This document shows, in pieces, positions 34,160-47,700 of a DNA stretch of 64,000 nucleotides (positions within the stretch are counted from its first letter, which is position 1; each line of letters opens with the position of its first letter). The DNA lies in NCBI RefSeq assembly GCF_901709675.1, contig NC_051096.1, forward strand, positions 7,405,001-7,469,000, read 5' to 3'. Below the pieces are notes generated by a model, which saw only the letters and a list, made by a program, of their open reading frames with translations, was not told the origin of the DNA and ran no database searches. A program made the translations under genes and the position numbers. The stretch is from Syngnathus acus (taxonomy: Eukaryota; Chordata; Actinopteri; Syngnathiformes; Syngnathidae).

Positions 34160-36597
34160 GCAACAGCAGGACATCCCCTGCAAAGTGACCCCGGCCACAG
34201 ACTCGGTGGGGAACCTGAGCTCCATCATCATCCAGGACTGCATGTGGAGCGGGTTCTCGGCCGGTCGGCACCTGGAGAGGGTGGTGGGAGAGCGCTGCCA
34301 CCCCTGCCAGACCAAGGTGGCCCCGGCTACCGCCAAAGTAGTCACCGGAACATCCCCGGGGAGAGCGCAGGGTGTACCCGCTGACACGCTGCCTCTCGGT
34401 TGTTTGGTGGCTGATTGCGTGGACCCGGCCGCTGTGCTCACCTTCCCATTGGGCGGAGGCTGCAAGAAGCAAGTGTCTTCTGGGTCCGAGTCCCACACCA
34501 ACTCATCAGGTCAGTGTATACAGCAAAAAAAATGGAAATGCCTTTAAAAACCAGCTATGTTTTTTTCTTAAGAAAGATTCCATCAACAGTACTTTATATC
34601 AACAAACGCTCTTCACGTAACTTGCAAACAACTCAAAACAAGGCTGCCTACCCCCTCCATTGTATTTGGATTTTATTGGCGCTTGGCAAACATTTCTTCC
34701 ACTGCAAGGAAGGAAAAGGTGACTGTAAGATGTGAAGTGTGCTGTCGCCCTCTAGCGGTGGGGGTCTGCAGCGTGGCCTTTCTTGACCACGCCCCTGAAA
34801 GGCTCAACAAATGAAAGTACCACCGTACAGTGTGTGTGACTTTCCATTTAATTACACTTTCGATAAACAGTTTGTTTTATTTTCTCTGTTTTACAATACG
34901 GTGCTATTTTCCTCGATTATAAAATATATATGACGACAAATGGGTGTGTGTGGGCGGGGATTTCCATGGGGGAAAAATAGATTTAAGCCACAGAATTAAG
35001 TCTTGCATAAAATCCAATGGGAGCCAGTTTACATTATGGCTAACAAGCTAAATTGTAGTTTGTACTGCTGTGGAAAAGTGCTCCATGGTAACGCATGTTT
35101 AATTTTGAACTCTTAAGGCAACCAAGATGCGAGTGTAGCTCGGCACTGCAACAAAGTACGACTCTTATTATAATAAGCATTGTTAGATTAATGTTGCCTT
35201 TTGACAAGTTCATTTCATGGAACATCTAGTCTATTTAGCTTTGCTGCTCTGCTCAAGCGGGGGGAAAAAAGAATTGCATGTGTGGCACATGACTGCATTG
35301 CGTTACCTTGGTGCATGCAACACATGCTCCGAGGGGGCGACACGCCCATTTGAACATCTGCCGCTTGGCCCGTTGCCAGCGGACCAGCTGCTCCCTCTCC
35401 CCGCTCTGTTCCTTCGGACTGACTTACGACGGCGCACCTCTGCAGTGGCGTCTTGCGCACGGCGCCAACTCGATAGGTCGTCATTGACATGCGACAGGGA
35501 GGGAAGAAGCCTCGAGCCCGTTCCAAGCAAATTAGTCACCGACCATGCTAAAGTGAAGGCCTCCTTCTCCATTTCCACTCTCTGAACCCATATGACCGAG
35601 CTCGGTAAGTAGGCGAGCATGTGATGTTGAAATTAGACCGTGCATAATTGCGCGTGGAATGTCACAAAGGGGACTTGTTGCCGCATTCCTCCATTCAACA
35701 CGCCGCCGCGCCAATTGTGTCAGTGCGGCAGCGGCAGACTGAGCAGCGCCGGGCTTTGGGCTGGGAGGAGAAAAAAAAGCTAGTTCTGAGCGGTGGTTCA
35801 CTGTGTTAAATCGGGTCTCTGTTGTGATCCCAGATGATGAGGATGATCAAGACGAGGACGAAGAGGAAATCGACGTGGTGACGGTGGAGCACAAGCGACG
35901 ACGCAAACCCCGCCGGCTGGTTAACCGCCGCAAACCTGCAACCATAACGGTGCGGGCGGACCCTTTGGACCCCTGCATGAAGCGCTTCCACATCTCCATC
36001 CATCAGCAGCAACACAACTACGCCGCCCCCTCGCCAGACACGCTGCCACCGTCGGCGGCGGAACCGCCCCTGCCCCGGAAGAGGGTCCGGCACGAAGCCC
36101 CGGCACACCACCAACCGGGTCAGCACTATCACCAACCCCGCTTTGGCCACGCCCCCTCAAACTTGGACTGCAGGCGGTCTCACACGGCCCGCTCCGAGTC
36201 GCCCGATCTCGTCGCCTCGTCGCCCACCTCGTCGCCGTCGTCGCCCCATTGCTCCTCGTCCTCCTCCTCCTCGTCCTCGCCGCCCCACTCCCCGCCGCCG
36301 CCGCCGCTCTCCAGCCCCCAGTCGTCGGACTGCGAGGACACGGACCGTCGCAAGGCTCACAACTTCCTGGAGCGCAAGCGCCGCAACGACCTGCGCTCGC
36401 GCTTCCTGTCGCTGCGGGACGAGATCCCCGGCTTGGCCGACTGCGCCAAGACGCCCAAGGTGGCCATCCTGACGCGGGCCACCGAGTACCTGCGACAGCT
36501 GCACGCCGGCGAGCGGCAGAAGGCGCAGGAGAGGAAGCAGCTGAAGGCAAAGCAGGCGCAGCTGCTGCAGAGGCTGGCGCAGCTCAAGCGATCCTGA
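33840..36597 (+). CDS. mycl: L-Myc proto-oncogene protein
   Basis: Two coding exons, 33840-34509 and 35834-36597, give 477 aa (human 364). L-Myc is a nuclear bHLH-zipper factor that pairs with MAX on CACGTG E-boxes. Myc box I is STAPSEDIWKKFELVPTPPM, including a TPPMSP phosphodegron; Myc box II is DCMWSGFSAGRHLERV. Then come an acidic EEEIDVVTVE block, VRADPLDPCMKRFHISIHQQ, and the bHLH-zipper at about 393-477 (HNFLERKRRNDLRSRF). Extra length comes from 15 glutamines at residues 96-110 and Ser/Pro-rich runs near 36226-36320. The chosen start MPGISSS gives a longer N-terminus than human MDYDSYQ; the internal MDHLDHYQHYFYD is the alternative. trit1 follows in the same direction. Confidence 0.95.
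34125..34169 (+). repeat. mycl: CAG/CAA repeat coding 15 glutamines in mycl
   Basis: Eight pure CAG codons, then CAA CAA CAG CAG CAA CAG CAG. It lies between Myc boxes I and II. Confidence 0.97.
34510..35833 (+). other. mycl: mycl intron between the two coding exons
   Basis: Donor GTCAGT at 34510 and acceptor CCCAG at 35829-35833. No nested gene was seen. Confidence 0.85.
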
Positions 36598-38640
36598 AAA
36601 CCAAATGAAGGACATTGGATACGTTGGAGTTGCGCCGGTGGATTTTTTTCTTCTTGTTTTGGGTTGTGATTTGCACATTTAGCTTCGGAGTGATTTAGAA
36701 GGCGATACGAGTTAGGAATATCGGGCTTTGGAGTGAAATTTCAGGATGTCTAAAATGCACTGTCAATTTTCCAAGTGAACTTCATTTGACCTTTTAATCA
36801 ATCATCTAATAGCCGATAATCCCAAATGGTTTTTGATTCGTGTATTGACAAATTCATTTCCAGTATTGCCTTTTTGTGATTCTTCCATTGTCTCAGTGGC
36901 AACCTAGAAAAAAGTAGCTGAAGGCCGTCTCTGAAATCATAAATGTCCTGGTTCAGTAGGATTTGATATTTAAACAGTCTTCATCATTTCTGGATAAATG
37001 AATCAACAGTACCTTGCCAATGTCATCCCTCAAACATGGGGACTGGAGGATTCACAGAAAGGTCTTGTTGGGAATATTGCCATTCGGTTACTTTTGAGGG
37101 AGAAAACATTTGTGCAGAAAGTGCGGTGAATATTTGGACGCTTTTGAGAAGGTCAAATAGACATTTTAGGTTGATTCAAAAAGCCAATATCATGTTAGGG
37201 GGCCTCCATGTGATGTCTGATCCCGACAGACTGAAGGATCACTCCCTGAAAAGTCAACTTATATCAGTGCCATTTTGTGCCATTCTGCATACCCCCCCCC
37301 CCCCAATAAATCCTGTCATCATTTGTAGTTCAAGTGCAACTGATCACATACTTTGAATTTATTTATGCCACTCCAAACTAGAATCTGTGCGCCATGGGAA
37401 GCAGCCAAAAATGAAATGAATGAAAACTTCAGTATATCAATTTGTACATGTTTCTTTTCATTGGCCGTGGACTCCTCCAGAAAAAGCCTTTCGAAGTTTG
37501 CAGGCGATACTCTTACGTGTACATAGTAGCCCGTTTCTGTGTGGTCCCCTCTGAACCAAAACCAGAACTGTGTACTATACTTACCCACCCATCAATTTGA
37601 ATCATAAAGCTGACTGGCTTTTTTTTTTTTTTTCCAGGGATAACGCAAAGCTTCTATTTTTGTTAATAAAAAGGAAATAATAAAATGCAGCGTTGAACAT
37701 GGATCACATGGAACACTTTGTCACACAACAATGCCTCCTTGTTTGCGTTTTCTGTGTCTTGGGCTTTAAAAAAAAAAAGAAAAAAAGTCATTTAACAACA
37801 AAGTTTGATACTCTATTTTCCTACTGAGCTGTGTTCAGTGTGAGCTAGTTTATGTTACCGTAGCTGACGGGGGCCTTCCTGGTGGTTGTGAGCTGAATGT
37901 GGCCACGTCGTATTAGTGTGATTAAAAGCCCCCGGAGCTGTGCCCACCGCCGTCTCGGTGGGAAAGGAAGCTTCTTAATGATCCAATTGTTATTGCTTTT
38001 TGCATGCTCGTTGCTCCCCGCAGTCCAGAGGCAACTTAAAATAGCTCCGACTAGCATGTTCTGTCTTGGCCAGCACTCAGGAATAGCTTTTGTGGCTTAT
38101 ATCTTGTTGTATGTAACAACCTCAGGAGCCCTCTCCTCCCCGAAACGTATCTCACTGCTTTTTCACCCCCCCGTTAATCAATTCAGTACCAACCACCAGT
38201 TGTCCCACGTTTTCCTTTCTCGAAAGGCCTCATCACTTATTTAAATGTTTGATTTGTATCTGTTGCCAGATGTTGACGTTGCTAATACTTTTGCAGTTGG
38301 TGATTGATGGAGCCTTGTTTCAGCACTTTTGTTTATTTTCTGTACCTCATAAGCCTATATGTAAGAAAATCAATAAATTGAAATGTTTGACATCTGTCTG
38401 ATTACCCGACAACACTTTGACCAAGTATTAAACAAGAGTATTTAAAAAATAAAATATTTAAAGCTTTGCTTTGACAAATTTGATTGTAAACAGTATTTTA
38501 TGTTATCGAATTATTGTTAATTCAACTGAACAGTTCTTTGATACTTATTGGCAAATTTCCTACAATAATTTCCTATTCTTTTTGAGGGTAGAATTAAAAA
38601 TGAATTAAAAAAAATGTTAAACATCATTTGGATGTACTAC
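36598..38640 (+). other. mycl: mycl 3' UTR and spacer to trit1
   Basis: Candidate AATAAA signals are at 37665-37670 and 38372-38377. Myc-family 3' UTRs are long and AT-rich, which fits. Which signal is used cannot be decided here. No other gene lies in the stretch. Confidence 0.4.
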
Positions 38641-38763
38641 AAGAGGAAACGCTCGTTTGGTGTTACCGTGGCAACGGCTGCCTGTTGCCAAGCAACGTAG
38701 ACGCGCCTCCTTTACGGAAACCGCGCATGCGTGTTAGAGTCCGCCTGGCTACAGCGAGGCATC
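38640..38763 (+). promoter_or_regulatory. trit1: trit1 proximal promoter and 5' UTR
   Basis: The 120 bp above the start codon switch from AT-rich to CpG-containing sequence (ACGCGCC, CCGCGCATGCGTG), with the palindrome GCGCATGCG, an NRF1-type site. This suits a TATA-less housekeeping promoter. Confidence 0.4.
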
Positions 38764-41700
38764 ATGGCGGCGTCCACTCGCTGCATGAAGCGTGCCTTGG
38801 GGGGAGCGATTTCGCCGTCTTTGGTGGTCATTTTAGGAGCCACTGGTACCGGGAAATCAAAGTTAGCCATTGAGATTGGAAAACGACTTCGGGGAGAGAT
38901 CATTAGCGCCGATTCCATGCAGGTAAGATGCATGACAACGCGGTGCAAGACGCCACTTGGAGTGACATGTTCTTAAATAAGACAACAAGGCTAAAAAATG
39001 ACATTTAACGCCCCTAAACAAATGCACGCAGGACTTATGTTGCCCCCGGTCATAGTAAAAGGTTGATTTTTGCTGCAAAAATGAAGACAAACAAACCTCC
39101 CACGTCGACACGAATCCTGCATGTGCACGCGCCTTTTTTCTTTTTAATAAATAGGTGCACAATTAAATTTACTTATGCATACCACACAAGATTAACTACA
39201 CGTGGGGGGAAAACCATTTGTTTTTTTTGGGAGACATACCCCGAGATTACGTATAGCATGACGAACGGACGGACGGTACCATTTTGTTATGGACAGGGGC
39301 CGGGTGGATTGCTCCATTCATCTAATGTTGATTGATAGCACCTTTTAAAAATATGCAGTGGAATTTGCTGTAAAATCAGGGCTGTCAAAATCCTTTTTAT
39401 CGTGGGCCACATCATAGTTAAGTTTTGTAGAGACGTTATGCCCAAATGAATGTATGATCGCGTTGTTGATGATGAAGTAGAAACATGCCCCAAAAAGGTA
39501 AGTTAATGGAGACAGTACTGTTACCATGGTAACCACAGCATCCTGGATGCTATCTATGAAAATGAAGGCCCCGTATCTCTTAACTGTGAACTTCTTGACT
39601 TGACTTATTCTAAATTGCATCTCAATCCAACAGCTCGTGACATTTGGAGTGCTCCTGTAGATTGACATTTATGCTGACGAGAGCCAGAGAAGCAAAAGCA
39701 CATCCAAAGGCAGATATGGGCACCGTTGTAAAAAGTGAAGCTGTTTTTGTTTCATATTTAATCATCAGTCAATTGTTGGACTTTATTTCCTCCTTTAGTG
39801 GCTGGGGGATGTTTAGTCACTTAACTGTGGAATGTACCAAGCACCTATTAAAGGTTCACCTGAAGAGAGGCCGTTATCTGTACAAATTTATTTTGTAATG
39901 ACACAAACTGACATTTATATTTATTTAAGTTGATATACTATATCATGGGAAATGGACTTTTGCTTGCTTATATACAATGTGTATAATGACCAATGTTTTA
40001 TCCCTAAAATTGATGACATCTTATTTTTTCCCTCACTAACATGGGCAACTATTTTATGAATGATCAAAATGCTCCCACCACTGCTCAGCCCCAGAAAAGC
40101 CCTGCTGCATACGTCTCTGTTTTTTACGGTGTGTGTTTTCATAGATAAGAACGAAGCGTCTCCGGTGAGCTCTCGAGCGCTTTTTCTCCATCCTCTCTGT
40201 TTGGTTGTCAGGCTCCATCACCATGGCAACCACAGGGCCGCCATAAACATGACGGGGTTCCGTTCGCGCCTAGTTGGCACACGCTGGAACGCCAATGATT
40301 GCCATTAAATGGCCGACTTTAACCACGCACTCCTGCTGTTTTTGTGTTGTGTCCTTGTCAGTGGGAGTCACTTGGTGTTGGGGTAACTGGGTTACGCTAA
40401 TAACGGAATATCTCTGAAGACCGCTGACTCTTTGAGTGGCCTAGTTAAGACGCGCGCCGGCCGGCCCGAGAAAAAAGCGCCATGCGGACGTGACGGGAGA
40501 GACCGTTCATCTGAGAATGAGGACTGTGTTCGGGTGCGAGCTGGCCCGTGTTGTCTTTGGGATAGGAAACAGTCTAGGCTTGTTTGGGAGAAAGCGGCAT
40601 TGTGCTGAGCTGGTGCATATTCAGCGCCGCGCTACGCCGACCCGGCGGCTGATAGTGAATGGCCGCTGGGAAGTGCCCATTGTCCCGGATAAAATCGGTT
40701 CCCACAGTCCCTAACGCTCCCATTGTGTTGCAATCACGCCCCCTCTTGGTGCCCCCCCCTCTCCCCACACTCCATTGAACACGCAGGGAGATATTATTCC
40801 CTCATTAAATGAACATGCTATCCATGGCACTCAATGTTTGGCTGTACTATCAACAAACGGGCGATTCCCAAAGCGGGGGTCTTTCAGAGGCTTCCGGAAA
40901 AATGGAGCCCATTTTTCAGACGCCGGTACAGAGCAAGGCCGACATTTGCTGGTAATTCATCAAAGTGCACGCAGCCCTCAGATGGAACTGGGTTACTAGT
41001 TCACGACACCGAGCGACCCGCTAAATGAGCTAGCCAAAGTCTACCCCCCAAAAAATAATTTTATTCATCACATGCAGTCAGTCCCGTGTGTGAAATGTTA
41101 ACTAAGATATTGTTACCCAAAAATCAATGTCTTTTCTGCGTGTGCGGGCAGGGCGCCGCCCTCGGGTTAACCGAACAGGTCATGCGTGTGTCCGAGAGCC
41201 TTTAGGGGGAGGCGGGCGGCGCTGACCATTTACTTCACGCATGCTTGGGCTTAAAAGCTGCTGCGTTGCTTTCTATGTCAGAGGTCATTTTGTCACCAGC
41301 GCCGCCGCCTCGTGATCAGTTTGCAGGCTGGCCATGTTTTTGTTTTTTTTCGTGGTGACTATCCGGATGTGCAGCACCGGCTGCTCATCGACGTATGAAA
41401 CACATCCTCCAGTTGGCACTTATTTATCCCCTCACTCCCTCCCTCCCTCCCTCGCACCATCACGTCTACTGTGACTATGACCTGTCTGGGCTGGTGACGT
41501 ACGCGCCTCCGTCACATTTTCTGATGAATTATCGGATCCCGCGTTGAAACGGAGCGAAGACACAGGGCCGATCAAGTCGTCGTTTCCTTTCGCCACGCTC
41601 GTGCGCTTTCATTGAGACGGCGGCTGCTACAGTAACGCGTGGATGCGTGGCGGGATGGATGGATGGAGGAGGAGGCAGGACGGACAACGGCATGAATGAT

Positions 41701-44700
41701 TTATTAGTCTGGCATTACTGGGCCATTCCCCACAGAGAGTAAGAGAGAGGAGATGGAAGGATTATATTGTTGAAGGCTGGTGCATTGAGGAAGAAGATGC
41801 AGTGGGGGTGGTAATCATGTACTTGAGGTCTCACGGAAACATTAAACCAGCGTGGCCACCGGCTTTTGCATAATTAGGGCCACTTGTAAAGTAAATCAAC
41901 AATTTTCCAATCGCCGCACTGATTTTCTTTCAATTTAGTAAAGTGGTTGGAAATAAAAGCTGAATACCAGAACATAGAATTTTGGCTTTTCAAATTTCTA
42001 AATTAGATGTGGTCATTGGCGATTTTTCGATCATGAAAATTAACCCAGCATTATTATCATGATTATTTATTTTTGCTGATTAGAAAAAGCGGCCCCAGTA
42101 ATAAATAAGTTTTTTTTTTGGAGCAGATTTTTGATAGTGGTCTGGCACAAAGGGTGTCTGCTGACATTTAAGTCGTGTCTGCCCTCAGCACCTTAAAAAA
42201 ACGCTCTTATTGTAAAGTGCAGGAAGCGAGATATCATCTTTGGCATCATCATTAGCTCACTGTATGAAATGAGGCGTAGTGCTGTGAAGCCTGCTTGGCT
42301 TTATCTCCGCCCCTCCATCCTCTTGTGGTTTCATCCCGACTCCTATTTTCTCAATGAATGTTTATCCTTCCCGCTCTCTCGCTCTCTCGCTCTTCCTCCT
42401 CCGCCTTGTCTCCTCCGTGCGCCAACGGAACAGCTGTTTTGCGCGGCTGGACCATGGCGGCCCACCGCAGGCCCTCTTGGACTAGTCCAGACACTGAGCT
42501 CATTGTCTCATCGCATCCAAGCAGGGGCAAAGGTGAGCGAGTTGGCTGATATTTTCCACAATTGAGAAAAAAAAAAGTTTTTATCACTTCAAAACCGCTT
42601 TTATTCACCAGCAAGCACTCCACAGTCCCGACTATTTGGATACAAACCCCAAAAGTCAACTTTACATCAAAAGTCTTTCAAGTGGAAATTGGATTATTAT
42701 TATTTTTTTTTTTTAAGATTGGTTTACAGAAAAATGCAGAAATCTCGCTCCTGTCAGAAAAGATGGTGGGCAAAGTGGAAAAGGAAAGGCGGGCAGGATG
42801 CTGATGGATAACGTGTGAAAATGGATGGGGAGCATCCTGTTCTCTCTAACAAGTACACAGCGCTCCTCGAGTCTCTCTGGCGGCTTTTTTGCCGTTTTTC
42901 TTCTTCTTCCTCCCCGCCAAGTTTCTTTGGAAAAAGAGACTAAAGCTTCAGACATCCGTTCATCCGTCCATGCATTCATCCGTGCATCTATCCACTCCTC
43001 CTGTGGCTGACGGCGGTGTCGTGCGGTGAATCAGTGAATAATTTATCGGGCCGGGTTGCTCTGCCCCATCATGCTGCACACTCAAAAACCAATACACACG
43101 CACATACGTTGGATAGAAAAAGTCTACACACCCTCAAATGCCAGATTTCTGTTATTGGAAAAAAAAAAAAGGCACCAAGATATATTTCAAGTCTTTTTCC
43201 ATGAACCAATATGACTGCTAAGCCAGGGGGCAAAGGCCACAGGCATCCAAAGCACCCATCATTGACTAAGAAAAAAAAAAATGTCTGCCAGGCAACACAT
43301 CAGGCGTCTATATTTCAGCCAGAAAGTATCTTCCGCCCGCAAATCTGATACGAGCAATCAATCAAAATTCGGCACTTGGCTGCAAAATGTTCAGTTGGCC
43401 ATGCACGAGTTAAGCGGTTTCGAAATCACTCATCAAAGCGTCGACGTCGCAGCCTTGACACCTTGGTGAGGAAACTGGAATCCAAACCACAGCCGCTCTT
43501 CCATTATGCACGAGCTACAACTGCAGTGAGACCTTCCTGTGGCAAATTTGTCTTCTTCTAGTGTCACTATCAACTCTTGCTTATTTCTTTTGCGGATTCT
43601 AGGAAATAGTGTAGCTAGAGGATGATAAAAGCTAAGGTCATAAAAAGTGAAAAAACTGCAAGACTTTGACATCCTGCTGTCACATTCCTGCAGGGAGACC
43701 CCTACCAGCTGATTGCGTGATGTAAAATGGTCAGAGGTGGTGTGTGGTGTCACATGTCAAGCCGTTTCACGTGGACTCGTGCAGCGCCGCACCGATGCTG
43801 CCTGCACCTTGTGCCGTTGCACAAACAATTCAAATCTTACACTAGCCTCTCTATGGTGTTTTGCATTGTATGCTAGCATTAAGCTAAGATATTTATCCAA
43901 TGTATGTTTTGCTCATTTTGCTATGACACCTTTTGCTATGATACTTGCATTTTTTTTCCTTTTAATCGTTTTCCTTATCTCTTAGGTGTACCACGGTCTC
44001 GACATCATCACAAACAAAGTGACGGCCGAGGAGCGCGCCCAGTGCCTCCATCACATGATCGGCTTTGTGGACCCGTTGGTTAGCAACTACACGGTGGTGG
44101 ACTTCAGGAACAAAGCTGTTTCTCTAATATCCTTCCCTACTGTCTTACGCTCCCTCCCACCTCTTGTCACCTCTTTGATTAATAAGCGCCTGTTCCAGAG
44201 AGGGGAGTTGAGTCGATTCGTTTCTAACTAATTGGGCGGATGCTTTGTGCTTGTACTAAAAAGGAAAAAGGTGTCTTGAGTCGCCGGCGCAATCTGCGGG
44301 GAGCCGCTTGCCGCACAGATGTGGAGGGAGGAGGCTGTATTATTAGAAAAGCACACACACCGAGTCACTCTTCACTTACTCACCCACTCGCTGATGTGAC
44401 GAGGGCGATGCGGCAGCTCCAAGAATAGCCTGTGAGTGACTGGAACCTACTGAGAGGAACGGACGGACGGGGAAATGGTGTAAATACAGATAAGAGGAGG
44501 TACAAACAATAAAGTCAGGCCCGTAATGCGGCAACGTTGGAAGGGTGAAGTCGAGAAGCGGCACGTGTGTTGAGCGGGCGTACTGACATCATCATACGCT
44601 ATCATTAGAATTCAATTTACAAATGGAAATTTGTTTTTATTTCGTTCACGGGAATATTTCTTTGCAAACGATAATACTAACCAGGACAGACGTTTGCTTT

Positions 44701-47700
44701 CCCTTAACGCTATCCGACATCGATGACATGCATCATCAGAATAAACTGCCCATCGTTGTTGGAGGAACAAATTATTACATTGAGTCCCTGCTGTGGCGAG
44801 TCCTACTCGACGCTGGGGTGAGTTTTTGGTTACTAATCATCAAAGCATTTCATGACTGTAATTTCCAATTTTTATTCATAGAAATATGTTGTCTATTTAC
44901 CCGTGGTGTCTATTAAGCGGGACGATTCAGAGGGGGATGGAGACACAGACAGGAAGTTGGAACTGGAGAAACTGGAAGGAGCCGAACTGCACAAGCGACT
45001 GATGGAAGTGGACCCCAAAATGGCCGCCCTGTTGCACCCCAACGACAAGCGCAAAATTGCCAGGTAATCCATACTGCTAATGTTCATAACACGATGGAAT
45101 CCATAGAGGCAATACTATTTAATAATATAATAATACATAAAATAATATAATTATATTCAAAGAAATAGGAGATAAATATAAAATAAATAAATATATTATT
45201 ATAATATAATTGCTAATGCTCAGTTCTCAGCGGCAGGCCGTGAGAGATTTAGTTTGCACGCGCACAGACAACATTTGACGAGTTGCAGTTTGTGCACTCA
45301 GGTCTTTTGTGCAATGCAGGTTAAGTTACCCTGCTCCTGCTCCTGCGCCTGCTGCCGCTTCTGTCCGTCTCTTCTCTGTTATTTACTAAATGCAGGCCAG
45401 CCAACCAATCACGCTACTAAGAAGATTTCTAGTGTTGTCGATTCCAAGGATGTGTCTTGAATTCATCAAAAAACATGTGGTGTGTCTCTTTATGTATTAT
45501 TAAGGCTCTCTTTCTTCTCTGGCTCCACAGAAGCCTGCAGATCCACCAAGAAACAGGCGTTCCTCACAGCTCATGGCTGGAGGAGCAGAGAGGCCAGCAG
45601 GGCGGCGCCGCTCTGGGGGGTCCGCTAAGGTACCCGGACCCTTGCATCTTTTGGCTCCACGCCGACATGAACGGTAGGGGTGGCCATTGAATGAATGAAC
45701 GAATGGATGGATCCCCACCACAGTTGTAGACATGCCCTATTTTATCCTCCTCATTATTTCTTTGTTCTTCAGCTCTGGACAAGCGCCTGGACGCTCGTGT
45801 CGATGAGATGTTGTCAGTGGGCTTGATAGAGGAGCTCAGGGACTTCCATGTCCGCTTCAATCAGCAGAAAGTGCGGAATGACAGGTGAGAAAATCAAAAC
45901 ATGTCAATTTTACTTTCAATCAGCATCGATATCCAACTCAACAGATTTTTTTTGGGGGTCCCAAATCTTGCTAACCATCTCCTTAAGTTAGTGAGCGGAT
46001 TTGTCGGTCCATCAAGTTCAAGACTACATTCCCATCTCCCTCTGGAAATTAATGATCCATCACGTCGGAAGGATCTCTTCTTCTCCTTGAAACCAGCGCG
46101 GCGGCAAACTCAGCCAAGCGACCGTGCTATTATTTATACCCTCCTTCCCAGTCTTGACAGGTCACACTGTACCCTGTGGCTTCTCAAAGAGCTGGAGGAC
46201 ACAATGGGGATCGCCACCAGTAGTTGCTGCTTTTCATTCTTGTGTGGGAGTGAAAGTGGGAGTGGGACACTTCCCTAGAAGCTGCTTGTTCGCCATGCCA
46301 CCATTTCAGTCCACAAGCTTCTCTTGTAGCACATCAGCAATATGATCAGCCAGGCACTTTACTCCCCTTCCTCCTTCTCCCCCCAGTCTGCAACTCCTTT
46401 CCTCTTATGACTCCCCCCCCCCCGGCTGGCTTGTACCGCAAGACATCAAGGTCAAATCTCTCTCCCCTGTCCTCCGTTGTTGCTTTTCACCCTCCGTTGA
46501 ATCGACATTTCCTGCGCTCTGTCGCTATTCTCGGATTTCTGTCTCGGTCCTGCGCCGCCGCCGCCAATTTATTCTGCCAATTTCCTCGTCCCGAGTATCA
46601 CAGGGGGTCAATCGAACATTTTTATTTTTTATTTTTTCCCCCCCAGCGACCGTTTCCTCGGTGTTGAAATTAGATTACGCTGCTATTTTAGCAGATCTGA
46701 AAGAGGCCAGGTTGCGGGACATAGCTCATCACGAAGGTACAGAGTGAGCTCACGCAGGCGGTTCTTCTCAAATCGGGGATGATTTGAGCCAATTATTGCG
46801 GACGTTGTCTGGCGAGGACAAGCAGCTGCTTTCTGTCTGACCTACCGCTCAGTGTTTTAATGTCACCGCCTCCCTTGAAGGACCTCGCGTCTTCTCACTC
46901 TAATATTCTTCGCTCGGGGAGGGTGAAAAAAAAAACCAGACGGAAGAGGGGACGGTGAAATTAAAGCTGTCTGGAAAGGTCGTGATGGGTGTGTTGATCC
47001 TTTTATGCCCAACCTTCTTGCCGCTTTTTTATTGATACATGGATACTAGTCATTCAAGGATGTTCAAGGATGATCTTACTTGAAGATTCCAAATGATGTC
47101 ACCAAAAGTCCTTGGTCGTTGCACTTGGCACGTGTGACATCTTTTGCAGTAATACACATTGCAACTCATTAATTTGTTTTAAGCACTTGTTTCCTCCTCG
47201 CAGTCAAAACTACCAACACGGGATCTTCCAGTCGATCGGTTTCAAAGAATTCCACGACTACCTGACGGCTCCTGAAAACGGCACCCGGCAGGAAAAAGAC
47301 ACACTCCGAAAAAAAGGTCAGCGTGTTCTGGAATGCTCTTGCATCTTTTCTACTTAACAGCTTCCCTTTCAATCTCACTTTAGGTGTTGAAGCTTTGAAG
47401 ATTGCGACGCGACGCTACGCTCGCAAGCAAAATAAATGGGTCCGTAACCGCTTCCTCAAACGTAAGTTCTTGCAAGATGAAATTTACATAGCTCGTAGCT
47501 GGCGGATGCGTATTCATTCATATTAGCGCTGCGAGGTTAGAATAGAATAGATCTTTATTTGTCATTGTCACATGTACAACATGTTTGTGGTTGTGTCACT
47601 CACTCACACACACACAAACACACACACAGTGCTTACTTACAACCAGTTTTTTGTCGTGTTTGATGATGGATTAGATCCTGTTTGCTTTCATACTCCGGAG

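Noticed and set aside
36143-36678. Long overlapping frames on both strands in mycl exon 3
   Set aside because: They arise from GC-rich codons of the real L-Myc frame; only that frame carries the bHLH-zipper.
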